In this document: piece after piece, positions 1 to 5,759 of the stretch | Layout of the letters: every line of letters begins with the position of its first letter | Position numbering within the stretch: the first letter of the stretch is position 1 | Source: Granulicella sp. UBA5172 | GTDB taxonomy: Bacteria > Acidobacteriota > Terriglobia > Terriglobales > Acidobacteriaceae | Length of the DNA stretch: 10,178 nt | Direction: 5' to 3' | Assembly: GCA_002413385.1 (NCBI GenBank) | Contig: DHWW01000249.1 | Coordinates: 1-10,178, forward strand | Notes under the pieces: generated by a model | The model's database searches: none | Told to the model about the DNA's origin: nothing | Seen by the model: only the letters and a program-made list of their open reading frames with translations | Made by a program: the position numbers and the translations under genes

Positions 1-243
1 TTAGCCCTGTGCAGAATACGCAAACCCTAAGGAAAGCCAAAATGTCTTATCCTTGGGAGCGTACTTAACTGCCTCCTTGAAGTCGGATGTGCTTTCCTCA
101 AACTGCTCTAGCAACTCATGGGCGACTCCAAGGCCATGCCAAGCATCCGCGTCTTCGGGATTGAGACAAATTGCCTCCTTGAAAGCATGAATCGCTTGTT
201 CATACTGTTTTGCATTCAATGCAATCAAGCCGTCGCTATCCAA
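1..243 (-). CDS. TPR-repeat fragment, C-terminal part of a frameshifted protease-TPR protein
   Basis: The 80 residues are tetratricopeptide repeats, a helical protein-binding fold: one complete repeat ending in LNPEDADAWHGLG, a second ending in YAPKDKTFWLSLG, and the first helix of a third. The only start codon in frame is TTG at 243-241, with no convincing ribosome-binding site. The frame is actually open up to base 369, and its first residues there (FAIPSDAVQKL) are the typical strand that ends an HtrA-like protease domain. I therefore infer that this is the C-terminal part of the protein encoded at 336-980, separated from it by a one-base deletion, and not an independent gene. The stop TAA is exactly at bases 3-1, in the middle of a TPR unit, so the tail may also be shortened. 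The TPR assignment is confident; independent expression is doubtful. Confidence 0.6.
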   Translation of the reverse strand: MDSDGLIALNAKQYEQAIHAFKEAICLNPEDADAWHGLGVAHELLEQFEESTSDFKEAVKYAPKDKTFWLSLGFAYSAQG

Positions 244-335
244 CGAGGTCGCCTTGTCATGGTCAACGCTGGCATCGTCTCCAACGCTCTTGTTCGTGAC
301 GGAGTCAAGTGAAATCAGTTTGCCGGCAGACGATG

Positions 336-980
336 TTAATTTCTGTACCGCGTCCGATGGAATCGCAAATTAAGGCTCTGCCCGTTCTCTTCGCTGAGAC
401 CCCATGTAATGACGCCGATAACCCCTCCATTCATGTTCAGGAGGGGACCGCCGCTGCTGCCATGTGACACTGGCGCGGTTGTTTGAATCCATTTCGCATC
501 TGGCTCGTCGCGCACTGCACTGACGATTCCATCGGATACGCTTCCTTGTAAGCCGAGAGGGCTACCTATCGCGACCACATGATCGCCCACATGAATGCTT
601 GAATCCGGGAATAGGGATAAGACCGGAAGGTTATTGCCCGTGACTTTGAGCAAAGCGAGATCCCTGTCGCTGTTCACAGCCAAAGCGCCTTCAACGGCAA
701 ACGATGAGCCGTTAGGCAATTTTGCGACGGCGGAGTGGGCGCCCTTAATGACGTGGTAATTTGTCACGATCTCGCCACCAGCCGAGACGATAAATCCGCT
801 GCCTAATGCTATTTCTTTACCACTCCCATCCGAGACGACAATTTGCACCACCGCATCACTGCTCCGTTTCACAAGTTCAGCGACGGTTAATTCCTTGCTA
901 GGCAAGGGAGGGCGAGATTGTCCCGTCGCGACGGCCAGCAAAATTAGAGGTAATGAAAAAGCAGTAGCGATCCCGCGCAT
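336..980 (-). CDS. Secreted trypsin-like (HtrA/S1C-type) serine protease, frameshifted near its C-terminus
   Basis: The protein opens with a signal peptide (basic MR, then a hydrophobic stretch at residues 4-19 ending ATGQS), so it is probably exported. A chymotrypsin-fold domain follows with a full catalytic triad: His76 in TNYHVIKG, Asp107 in SDRDLALLKV and Ser176 in GSSGGPLL, where most relatives have GNSGG. GSGFIVSAGG (60-69) and VAIGSPLGLQGSVSDGIVSA (136-155) are also typical of DegP/HtrA proteases. Residues 205-214 (LRFHRTRYRN) are out-of-frame: adding one T in the TTT run at 369-367 gives LNFAIPSDAV and joins the TPR frame down to base 3, making about 326 residues. No PDZ domain is present; the partner domain is TPR. 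The ATG at 980 has a purine-rich GAGAG upstream. The role is presumably envelope proteolysis, if the gene still works; it may be a pseudogene. Confidence 0.8.
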   Translation of the reverse strand: MRGIATAFSLPLILLAVATGQSRPPLPSKELTVAELVKRSSDAVVQIVVSDGSGKEIALGSGFIVSAGGEIVTNYHVIKGAHSAVAKLPNGSSFAVEGALAVNSDRDLALLKVTGNNLPVLSLFPDSSIHVGDHVVAIGSPLGLQGSVSDGIVSAVRDEPDAKWIQTTAPVSHGSSGGPLLNMNGGVIGVITWGLSEENGQSLNLRFHRTRYRN

Positions 981-997
981 TGGTTCTCTCGATCACC

Positions 998-1035
998 AGT
1001 GGAGCGAAAACTTCGAATGTTTGTAATGCTCCACT
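998..1035. promoter_or_regulatory. Inverted repeat upstream of the protease, candidate operator
   Basis: AGTGGAGC (998-1005) and GCTCCACT (1028-1035) are perfect 8-bp inverted copies separated by 22 bp, with a TTCGAA palindrome (1012-1017) near the centre. The site lies 18-55 bp upstream of the protease ATG. On the minus strand a TATAGT (1038-1033) overlaps the outer arm and could be a -10 box, though I see no good -35. An operator or a leader hairpin are both possible. Confidence 0.35.
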
Positions 1036-1154
1036 ATAACGCCCGCCAAGATAACAGCGCTTGATTCGATTCTCCCAAATGATCTGTGACGACCTCGGGC
1101 GCGGTTCTGACCCCCTACGAGCGCGGAGTCTAGCGAGCTGATGCAGTAGGTTTC

Positions 1155-1201
1155 TTGCGCCTGAGAATATACATGCACTATACGTGCATGTGTACGTATA
1201 G
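1155..1201 (+). promoter_or_regulatory. Promoter with overlapping palindromic operator-like repeats for the RHH-like gene
   Basis: Two perfect 8-bp inverted repeats overlap: ACATGCAC (1171-1178) with GTGCATGT (1184-1191), and CTATACGT (1178-1185) with ACGTATAG (1194-1201). The underlying unit is TATACRTGCA, present at 1168-1177 and 1179-1188 as direct copies 11 bp apart (one helical turn), and once inverted with one mismatch at 1191-1200. A possible -35 TTGCGC (1155-1160) sits 18 bp before TATACG (1179-1184), so repressor binding would block the promoter. The array ends 18 bp before the start codon of the downstream gene, whose product has a ribbon-helix-helix-like N-terminus. Autoregulation is the natural inference. 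The repeats are certain; the role is not. Confidence 0.55.
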
Positions 1202-1219
1202 TCTTGAGAGGGGTCGAAC

Positions 1220-1657
1220 TTGCCAAATAAGACGATTTACATCAAAGACGCCGACCTGCCAATCTGGGAACGAGCACAGAAGGAACTCGGGGACAGTATT
1301 TCCTCGGTTTTTGTTGAGTGCCTCAAGGAACGGCTCGAACGGCAGAATGGAGTCGATATGGTGCGAGCAATGGATATGCTGCTGGCCGAAATAAACGCCG
1401 TACACAGTCTGGACATTGAACGTCATCCTTCCTGGTCGCCGATCATCCTCGATGCTAACTCGGTCGGCATCGGCTACAAACTGCACCAGAAACGGGCTAA
1501 TCCAGACCGCATTATGAGCCTAGTTGTTCAGCCGTCGGACTTTGAGAAGAACGGACAACTGAACTCGGCTGCGAGAAAATGGATCGCCGCAAAGGTTGAA
1601 CAGTTTTGGGATGGCAAGTGCAGCGATCGGCACATTTTTGTTAATGGGACAACGTAG
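1220..1657 (+). CDS. Small protein with ribbon-helix-helix-like N-terminus, C-terminus unrecognised
   Basis: This 145-residue protein begins MPNKTIYIKDADLPIWERAQ. A short strand (KTIYIKD, 4-10) is followed by two helices (12-23 and 26-42, the second ending CLKERLERQ), the beta-alpha-alpha order of ribbon-helix-helix DNA-binding domains. The opening also resembles that of the small actinobacterial EXLDI proteins, from memory and not searched. Residues 50-145 are hydrophilic to mixed, with no motif I recognise and no membrane segment. The start is TTG at 1220, chosen because GAGAGGGG (1206-1213) lies 6 nt upstream and the conserved-looking MPNKTIY begins there. The gene stands alone between the divergent protease and tRNA-Leu, in A+T-rich accessory DNA. 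An operator-like repeat array directly upstream suggests it represses itself. A partition, copy-control or antitoxin-like regulator is possible; no partner toxin is visible. Confidence 0.65.
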   Translation: MPNKTIYIKDADLPIWERAQKELGDSISSVFVECLKERLERQNGVDMVRAMDMLLAEINAVHSLDIERHPSWSPIILDANSVGIGYKLHQKRANPDRIMSLVVQPSDFEKNGQLNSAARKWIAAKVEQFWDGKCSDRHIFVNGTT

Positions 1658-1707
1658 TCACCGCTATTGCTCTGCAACTAGGAAATATGCGCCGGGACTT
1701 TGTGCGG

Positions 1708-1729
1708 TTTGGGCACAGTTTGGGCACAG
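1708..1729. repeat. Tandem 11-bp repeat next to tRNA-Leu, possible integrase arm sites
   Basis: TTTGGGCACAG occurs twice head-to-tail (1708-1718 and 1719-1729) with no mismatch, immediately beyond the terminator of tRNA-Leu(CAA). Short tandem repeats beside the 3' end of a tRNA gene are the usual arrangement of arm-type binding sites for tyrosine integrases. That reading is inference: no integrase gene and no convincing duplicated tRNA 3' end is present in the window. Confidence 0.5.
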
Positions 1730-1752
1730 AAAAACGCATCCGAAGATGCGTT
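1730..1752 (-). terminator. Rho-independent terminator after tRNA-Leu(CAA)
   Basis: Read on the minus strand, AACGCATC and GATGCGTT (1752-1745 and 1740-1733) form a perfect 8-bp stem closed by a stable TTCG tetraloop, followed by a run of five T (1734-1730, partly in the stem). It lies 24 nt beyond the tRNA CCA end. It probably also ends readthrough from the whole lon-to-Asd-like block. On the plus strand the T-tract is poor, so it is a weaker terminator for the converging small gene. Confidence 0.85.
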
Positions 1753-1776
1753 GATTTCGTAAAGTATTGATTTTAT

Positions 1777-1863
1777 TGGTGCCGGGAGGGGGAATCGAAC
1801 CCCCATGAGGTTGCCCTCGGCGGATTTTGAGTCCGCTGCGTCTGCCAGTTCCGCCATCCCGGC
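1777..1863 (-). tRNA. tRNA-Leu(CAA)
   Basis: This 87-nt class II tRNA has acceptor stem GCCGGGA/TCCCGGC, a long variable arm, T-arm GGGGG-TTCGATT-CCCCC, and an encoded CCA (1779-1777). The anticodon stem GCGGA/TCCGC encloses loop CTCAAAA, so the anticodon is CAA and it reads UUG. It lies 45 bp after the stop of the Asd-like gene on the same strand, with no strong promoter of its own, so it may be co-transcribed with the block. Its 3' side faces A+T-rich accessory DNA, as expected for a tRNA used as an integration site. Confidence 0.97.
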
Positions 1864-1908
1864 GCTCTTCAAGTTTACCCCACCCATAGCCGCCAACGCA
1901 CCTGAAAA

Positions 1909-2925
1909 CTAATTCACACCGCTCGTCGGTCGCAAATCCGCCAACTCCATCGCGCATGCCACCGCATTTCTCGCCGCGAGGCGCAGGTTATCCGCGGCCA
2001 TCCACACCCAGAAGGCGCTTCCCTCTTTAGATTTTGTCGTTGTTATACTCAACAAAATTTCATCCTCACCCGCGACACTCTCATTGCTGGGCGATGGCTC
2101 GTCCAGGAGTTGCAACACACCGCCGTCGAGCGCCACCCGCACCGCGCTTTCCTCTACCCCTCCCATAAATTCCAAAAATACCGAGGCCGTATAGCCATGG
2201 AAGACAGGCACCTGAATTAGCTGCAGCGTCATCGTATCGGCCGCCACGCCGCCCGACAGCACCCCAAGATGCCGGCTGATCTTTGCCCTCACTGTCTCCA
2301 GACTGACTTTCGCCGCATCACCCAGCGATGCCACCACATTGAACGCTACCTGCGTGTCGTAGATGTCCTTCTTCAGCGGCTTAAACGTCAACAACCCAAC
2401 CGCCTGCTGGTGGACCTCCTCCACACCCGCGCTCCCACACTCCGACGCTGGCTGCAGCATTGTGGCTGCCATTCGCGTCAACCCAAGAGGTTGCAGCCGC
2501 GCATAAACCAGCGCGAGCATCACTGCCGCCGGATGCGCTGACACCACCGCAACCGTTGCTAGATCCGGCACCGCGCTGCCCTCGATCGACGGTGCCCGCA
2601 CCAACACCTGAGGCTGCCCCTCAAGCGCGCCCGTCAAGTCCACAATACTTGCTCCAGCCGCATGCGCCGCCTTCCAGAACGAAGCAGTCGTCGCCTCGTC
2701 GCCCGCAAAGAAAGCCACATCGATACCCGCAAACGAATCCGCCGAGATAGGCTGAATCACCAACGCCTCATCCCCTGCTGCCGTGATCTGCCCGCCCGCC
2801 TCCGCAGCATCCAACAGCGTCAAATCCCACACCACGTTCTTCGCTCGATTCAGTTCTTCCGCAAGTTCCTTGCCGAGCAGCGAACCCGCTCCAACCACCG
2901 CGCCGCGCAATTTTCTTCCAGCCAT
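1909..2925 (-). CDS. Aspartate-semialdehyde dehydrogenase-like protein lacking the catalytic cysteine
   Basis: The 338-residue protein has the two-domain layout of the Asd/ArgC family. An N-terminal nucleotide-binding fold starts GAVVGAGSLLGKEL (8-21). The dimerisation domain contains SGVEE-like SAGVEEVHQQ (165-174), FNVVASLGD (195-203) and VPVFHGYTASVFLEF (239-253), and the family ends with a DNLR helix, here 312-315 in AADNLRLAARNAV. Where true enzymes have the nucleophile in NPNCST, this protein reads VSAHPAAVM (128-136), with no cysteine. I infer that it is not a working aspartate-semialdehyde dehydrogenase but a paralogue, comparable to USG-1 proteins of gamma-proteobacteria, whose function is unknown. 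AGAGGA (2936-2931) sits 5 nt before the ATG, supporting this start. It follows pssA after 65 bp on the same strand. The gene symbol asd is withheld because of the missing residue. Confidence 0.8.
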   Translation of the reverse strand: MAGRKLRGAVVGAGSLLGKELAEELNRAKNVVWDLTLLDAAEAGGQITAAGDEALVIQPISADSFAGIDVAFFAGDEATTASFWKAAHAAGASIVDLTGALEGQPQVLVRAPSIEGSAVPDLATVAVVSAHPAAVMLALVYARLQPLGLTRMAATMLQPASECGSAGVEEVHQQAVGLLTFKPLKKDIYDTQVAFNVVASLGDAAKVSLETVRAKISRHLGVLSGGVAADTMTLQLIQVPVFHGYTASVFLEFMGGVEESAVRVALDGGVLQLLDEPSPSNESVAGEDEILLSITTTKSKEGSAFWVWMAADNLRLAARNAVACAMELADLRPTSGVN

Positions 2926-2990
2926 CTCGTTCCTCTGCCTATCCCGCTACTCTTCGATTTAGTTTGAATGTCCGCTGCAGTGTCGGACCA

Positions 2991-3830
2991 TTACGCTGCG
3001 CTCATCCGCCGCTTCCACGAATACGCCAACCGCGCCGCCACACCCGAAACCAGATATCCCAGCGCGATCACGAGCAACGCTACCTGGTCCCACTCCGCAA
3101 TCACACCGATCACCACCACCAGGAGTACCAGCAACCGTCCCGGCTTGCGTGCCCCCACATCAATCTCTTTACCACTCCAGAACCGCCAACTGCTCACCAT
3201 CAGAAAACCTGTAAACGCCACCAGCGCCAGCCACACAAGCGAAAGCCACAGGTTACGGATCGGCGATCCCCCTTCAAAATGGATCACTGCAGCAAGTACG
3301 CCCGCACCCGCTGGAATCGGCATGCCTACAAAGTATTTCCGGCCCGGTCGCCCAGGATTCCGTGGCTGCGGATTCACGCTGATATTAAACCGCGCCAACC
3401 GGCACGCTCCGCAGATCAGGAACAGAAAACATATCACCACGCCAAAGTGCATGACGCGTGCCTCGATCTCCGGATGGATCGACGGTGGCAGCTGTCGCAC
3501 CCCCCACAGATAAGCCAAGAGGCTCGGCGCCACGCCAAACGTAATCACATCCGCCAGCGAATCCAGTTCCCTGCCAAACGCACTCGACGTATTCGTCATC
3601 CGTGCGATGCGGCCATCCAGGCCATCAAACACAATCGCGAACGCAATCGCCACCGCCGCATGATCGAACGCAGCCGACGCAATCGCCGGGTTCGCCATCA
3701 CCGATCCCCGAATGCTCTGCATGATGATGTAGTACCCCAGCGCAATACTGCCTGAGGTAAATAGCGACGGGACAATATACATTCCCCGCCGTGCCGGTGA
3801 TTGTTGAATTTCGGTCTCTGCCTGGGCCAT
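2991..3830 (-). CDS. pssA: CDP-diacylglycerol-serine O-phosphatidyltransferase
   Basis: This integral membrane enzyme makes phosphatidylserine from CDP-diacylglycerol and L-serine, the first committed step to phosphatidylethanolamine. The CDP-alcohol phosphatidyltransferase signature is complete: D72-G73-x2-A76-R77-x8-G86-x3-D90-x3-D94, in FDGLDGRIARMT...FGRELDSLAD. The opening RRGMYIVPSLFTSGSIALGYY and the hydrophobic segments around residues 58-70, 95-108, 128-142, 185-225 and 232-265 fit the PssA subfamily, and 279 residues is normal length. Its ATG shares the A of the psd stop (TGATG), so translation is probably coupled, with GGAG just upstream inside psd. The next enzyme of the pathway, psd, is thus directly upstream. 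Function is confident from the motif and context. Confidence 0.95.
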   Translation of the reverse strand: MAQAETEIQQSPARRGMYIVPSLFTSGSIALGYYIIMQSIRGSVMANPAIASAAFDHAAVAIAFAIVFDGLDGRIARMTNTSSAFGRELDSLADVITFGVAPSLLAYLWGVRQLPPSIHPEIEARVMHFGVVICFLFLICGACRLARFNISVNPQPRNPGRPGRKYFVGMPIPAGAGVLAAVIHFEGGSPIRNLWLSLVWLALVAFTGFLMVSSWRFWSGKEIDVGARKPGRLLVLLVVVIGVIAEWDQVALLVIALGYLVSGVAARLAYSWKRRMSAA

Positions 3831-4489
3831 CAGCTCCGTCCATTGGAGGACTTGCTGGACACGTCCTCGGCATAACCTGGCAACACACCCAGCACGGAAC
3901 TCCCGCCCTTCACCCGATCACCGGGCTTCACTCGCAACTCCACATCCGCAGGCATCAAGACATCCACGCGCGACCCAAACTTGATCATTCCCATCCGCTG
4001 TCCTCGCTCCACCGTATCCCCCGTCTGCACGTCGCATACGATGCGCCGCGCCAGCAATCCCGCAATTTGCTTGAAGCTCACGCTATGCGTCCCGTCATCG
4101 ATCACGATGAGTGTCTGCTCGTTCAGCACCGCAGACTCCGCATTCATCGCATTCAGAAACTGCCCTTCGCGATACTCCATCAGCGTTACTTTCCCACTCA
4201 TCGGCACTCGGTTCACATGGACATCAAACACGTTCAGGAAGATGCTCACACGAAACCGGCTGCCCGCTGTCGTCTCGATCCACTCTGCCTCTTCCACCTT
4301 GCCGTCCCCCGGAGACACGATGATCCCCTGCCCACTCGGGATCTCACGATCGGGATCTCGGAAAAACCAGAGAAAAAATGCTGCAAGCAACACTGGAATC
4401 GCCGTCAGGCTCACCCATTGCGTGCCAAGCCAGACAATGACTGCCACCACCAGCAGCGAAATACCGTAGTAAAGACCATCCCGAACCAT
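3830..4489 (-). CDS. psd: Phosphatidylserine decarboxylase proenzyme
   Basis: It decarboxylates phosphatidylserine to phosphatidylethanolamine at the inner membrane. The short form (219 residues) has two N-terminal hydrophobic segments (about 7-26 and 28-43), then the catalytic domain: SPGDGKV with Asp62, FDVHVNRVP with His91, and the self-cleavage site FGS at 171-173, where cleavage before Ser173 makes the pyruvoyl group. The GS site in GMIKFGSRVDV matches the short PSD-A class, not the LGST motif of the E. coli enzyme. The ATG at 4489 has no Shine-Dalgarno; a perfect TATAAT lies 8 nt before it, so the message may be leaderless. The stop overlaps the pssA start by one base. It follows rimI by 68 bp. 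Confidence 0.95.
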   Translation of the reverse strand: MVRDGLYYGISLLVVAVIVWLGTQWVSLTAIPVLLAAFFLWFFRDPDREIPSGQGIIVSPGDGKVEEAEWIETTAGSRFRVSIFLNVFDVHVNRVPMSGKVTLMEYREGQFLNAMNAESAVLNEQTLIVIDDGTHSVSFKQIAGLLARRIVCDVQTGDTVERGQRMGMIKFGSRVDVLMPADVELRVKPGDRVKGGSSVLGVLPGYAEDVSSKSSNGRS

Positions 4490-4497
4490 AGGCCACG

Positions 4498-4503
4498 ATT
4501 ATA
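4498..4503 (-). promoter_or_regulatory. TATAAT -10 box of psd, possible leaderless promoter
   Basis: On the minus strand TATAAT (4503-4498) is a perfect -10 hexamer with 8 nt between it and the psd ATG. Transcription from it would begin at or within about two bases of the start codon, leaving no room for a ribosome-binding site, and none is visible. I see no good -35 at 16-18 bp. The box lies in the 68-bp gap between rimI and psd, so psd-pssA could be transcribed apart from lon-tsaB-rimI. Confidence 0.5.
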
Positions 4504-4557
4504 CCTTTGCAGCTCTCTCGTCTCTGCAAACCATTTCGACTGACGTTCCTGCAGCGC

Positions 4558-5031
4558 CTAACCCCGCAGCGATGCAGACATCAATACAGCGTCCTCCATC
4601 GGATCGCGATAATATCCCCGCCGCACTCCCGTCTCCCTGAACCCAAGCGAACGATACAGCGCCAGCGCCCCCATGCTCGACGCTCGCACCTCAAGCTCGA
4701 TCACCTCCGCCGCACGCCCCTGCGCCCATTCCATCGCAGCACGGCAAAGAGCTCGCCCCACACCCTTCCTCCGCACTCTCTCCGCAACCGCAACGCTCTC
4801 CAGCTCCGCCACTCCGCAGGAGCAGCTCACCACAGCAAAGCCCACAACCCCATCCCTACCCTCCGAGACAAAGCTCCCCCGCGCCGGCTCACTCCCCTCC
4901 TCTTCAGCGAGCACCGCCAACCACACGGCCTGGCTCCAGTGCGGAGCCTCAGCATACTCTCTCTCGATCGCGAGAATCGATTCGAGATCGTTAGCCAACG
5001 CACGCCGAACCATCCAGTCCGCCGCCCTCAT
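4558..5031 (-). CDS. rimI: Ribosomal protein S18-alanine N-acetyltransferase (RimI-type GNAT)
   Basis: This GNAT-fold acetyltransferase transfers acetyl from acetyl-CoA, in RimI to the N-terminal alanine of ribosomal protein S18. The CoA pyrophosphate-binding loop is RVRRKGVGRAL (85-95). The RimI core LEVRASSMGALALYRSLGF (113-131) holds the expected Glu114 and Tyr126, spaced like Glu103 and Tyr115 of the E. coli enzyme, followed by RRGYYRDPMEDAVLM (137-151). The start is ATG at 5031, sharing its A with the tsaB stop (TGATG) and with AGGGG (5040-5036) 4 nt upstream. A GTG at 5034 would add one residue but is too close to that site. The tsaB-rimI pair is a widespread arrangement. The S18 substrate is taken from the family; other N-terminal targets are possible. 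Confidence 0.9.
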   Translation of the reverse strand: MRAADWMVRRALANDLESILAIEREYAEAPHWSQAVWLAVLAEEEGSEPARGSFVSEGRDGVVGFAVVSCSCGVAELESVAVAERVRRKGVGRALCRAAMEWAQGRAAEVIELEVRASSMGALALYRSLGFRETGVRRGYYRDPMEDAVLMSASLRG

Positions 5032-5717
5032 CACGCCCCTGCACGCGAACTCTTGCCCAGGTCCGCAGCCTTGCGATAAATATCACCCTCTTCGCGAACG
5101 TAGTTCGCGTCCACCAGCGACACATCATCTCCACCCGCCAGCAATCGCCGCATCACGACACCCAACGCATCACGCACATGCAATGACCGCAGCACGGTCT
5201 GACACCCCGCAAGCCGCTCGGCCACGCGCTCCTCGGCAACAAACACCGGCCTGCCATCAACCATGCTTTTGAACGCATCACTCGAACACAACCACTCGCG
5301 CGAGCCTCGCACATCACGCACATACAACTCGCCCCGCCCAGCATCCAGCGCCACCAACCCATCCTCCAGAGCAGCCGAATCCAGAGCAGCCGCATCCGCC
5401 AGCACTTCCAGGCGAGACACCGCAGCCATCGGCAGCCCCGCAGCCTCACACAACCCCTTTGCCGTAGCCAGTCCCGCACGCATCCCGGTAAACGATCCCG
5501 GCCCGCTCACCACCCCGACTGCCTTCAGCTCCGCAAGCCGCCAGCCTACCTGCGCCAGCAGCCTCCGCACCGCCGAAACAATCTCGGCAGAAGCGCTTCC
5601 TCGCACCAGGTCTTCCGTCGCAACCACCTGCCGCCCAAGACTCAGGGCCACACCCGCAGTCTCCCCGCAGGTGTCGATCAGCAGCAGCCGTTCCTTCGCA
5701 TTAACCAGCGTGTCCAC
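5031..5717 (-). CDS. tsaB: tRNA threonylcarbamoyladenosine biosynthesis protein TsaB
   Basis: TsaB (YeaZ) is the non-catalytic partner of TsaD in the complex that places the t6A modification at position 37 of ANN-decoding tRNAs. The ASKHA-type fold begins LLLIDTCGETAGVAL (11-25). The family signature VSGPGSFTGMRAGLATAKGL (70-89) is complete, followed by VALDAGRGELY (122-132). At 228 residues the length is normal. The annotated start is GTG at 5717, but GGAGG (5722-5718) abuts it directly, so the true start could be a rarer codon a little inside, such as CTG at 5708. Residues 1-9 are not conserved in my judgement. A TATGCT lies 6 nt before GTG, so a leaderless start is also possible. A 10-bp hairpin covers the same start region. 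It lies 42 bp after lon and overlaps rimI by one base. Confidence 0.93.
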   Translation of the reverse strand: MDTLVNAKERLLLIDTCGETAGVALSLGRQVVATEDLVRGSASAEIVSAVRRLLAQVGWRLAELKAVGVVSGPGSFTGMRAGLATAKGLCEAAGLPMAAVSRLEVLADAAALDSAALEDGLVALDAGRGELYVRDVRGSREWLCSSDAFKSMVDGRPVFVAEERVAERLAGCQTVLRSLHVRDALGVVMRRLLAGGDDVSLVDANYVREEGDIYRKAADLGKSSRAGA

Positions 5718-5753
5718 CCTCCGAGCATACCGCGCCTGCAGCCCGGAGGGTGG
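5714..5753 (-). promoter_or_regulatory. Hairpin covering the tsaB ribosome-binding site and start codon
   Basis: In the lon-tsaB gap, CCACCCTCCG and CGGAGGGTGG (minus strand 5753-5744 and 5723-5714) are a perfect 10-bp inverted repeat with a 20-nt loop. The downstream arm contains the GGAGG and the GTG start of tsaB, so in an RNA that includes the gap the stem would hide the translation start. No T-tract follows, so it is not a standard terminator. The structure is seen; the regulatory role is inferred. Confidence 0.5.
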
Positions 5754-5759
5754 CTCAGC

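Noticed and set aside
360-375. Programmed -1 frameshifting to make the protease-TPR fusion.
   Set aside because: The sequence CTTAATTTG has no canonical slippery heptamer and no clear downstream stem; a plain deletion explains it better.
1178-1486. Minus-strand 102-codon frame opposite the RHH-like gene, considered as a toxin partner.
   Set aside because: No ribosome-binding site or motif, and it is fully antisense to a better-supported gene.
1691-1697. GCCGGGA at 1691 as a duplicated tRNA-Leu 3' end (attachment core).
   Set aside because: Only 7 bases agree with 1781-1787, too short to call a core site.
2970-2988. GTCCG/CGGAC hairpin after pssA as a terminator.
   Set aside because: Only a 5-bp stem with a 9-nt loop and no T-tract.
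2964-3755. A 263-codon plus-strand frame opposite pssA.
   Set aside because: Same low-complexity Arg/His/Gln composition; pssA carries the full CDP-alcohol phosphatidyltransferase motif.
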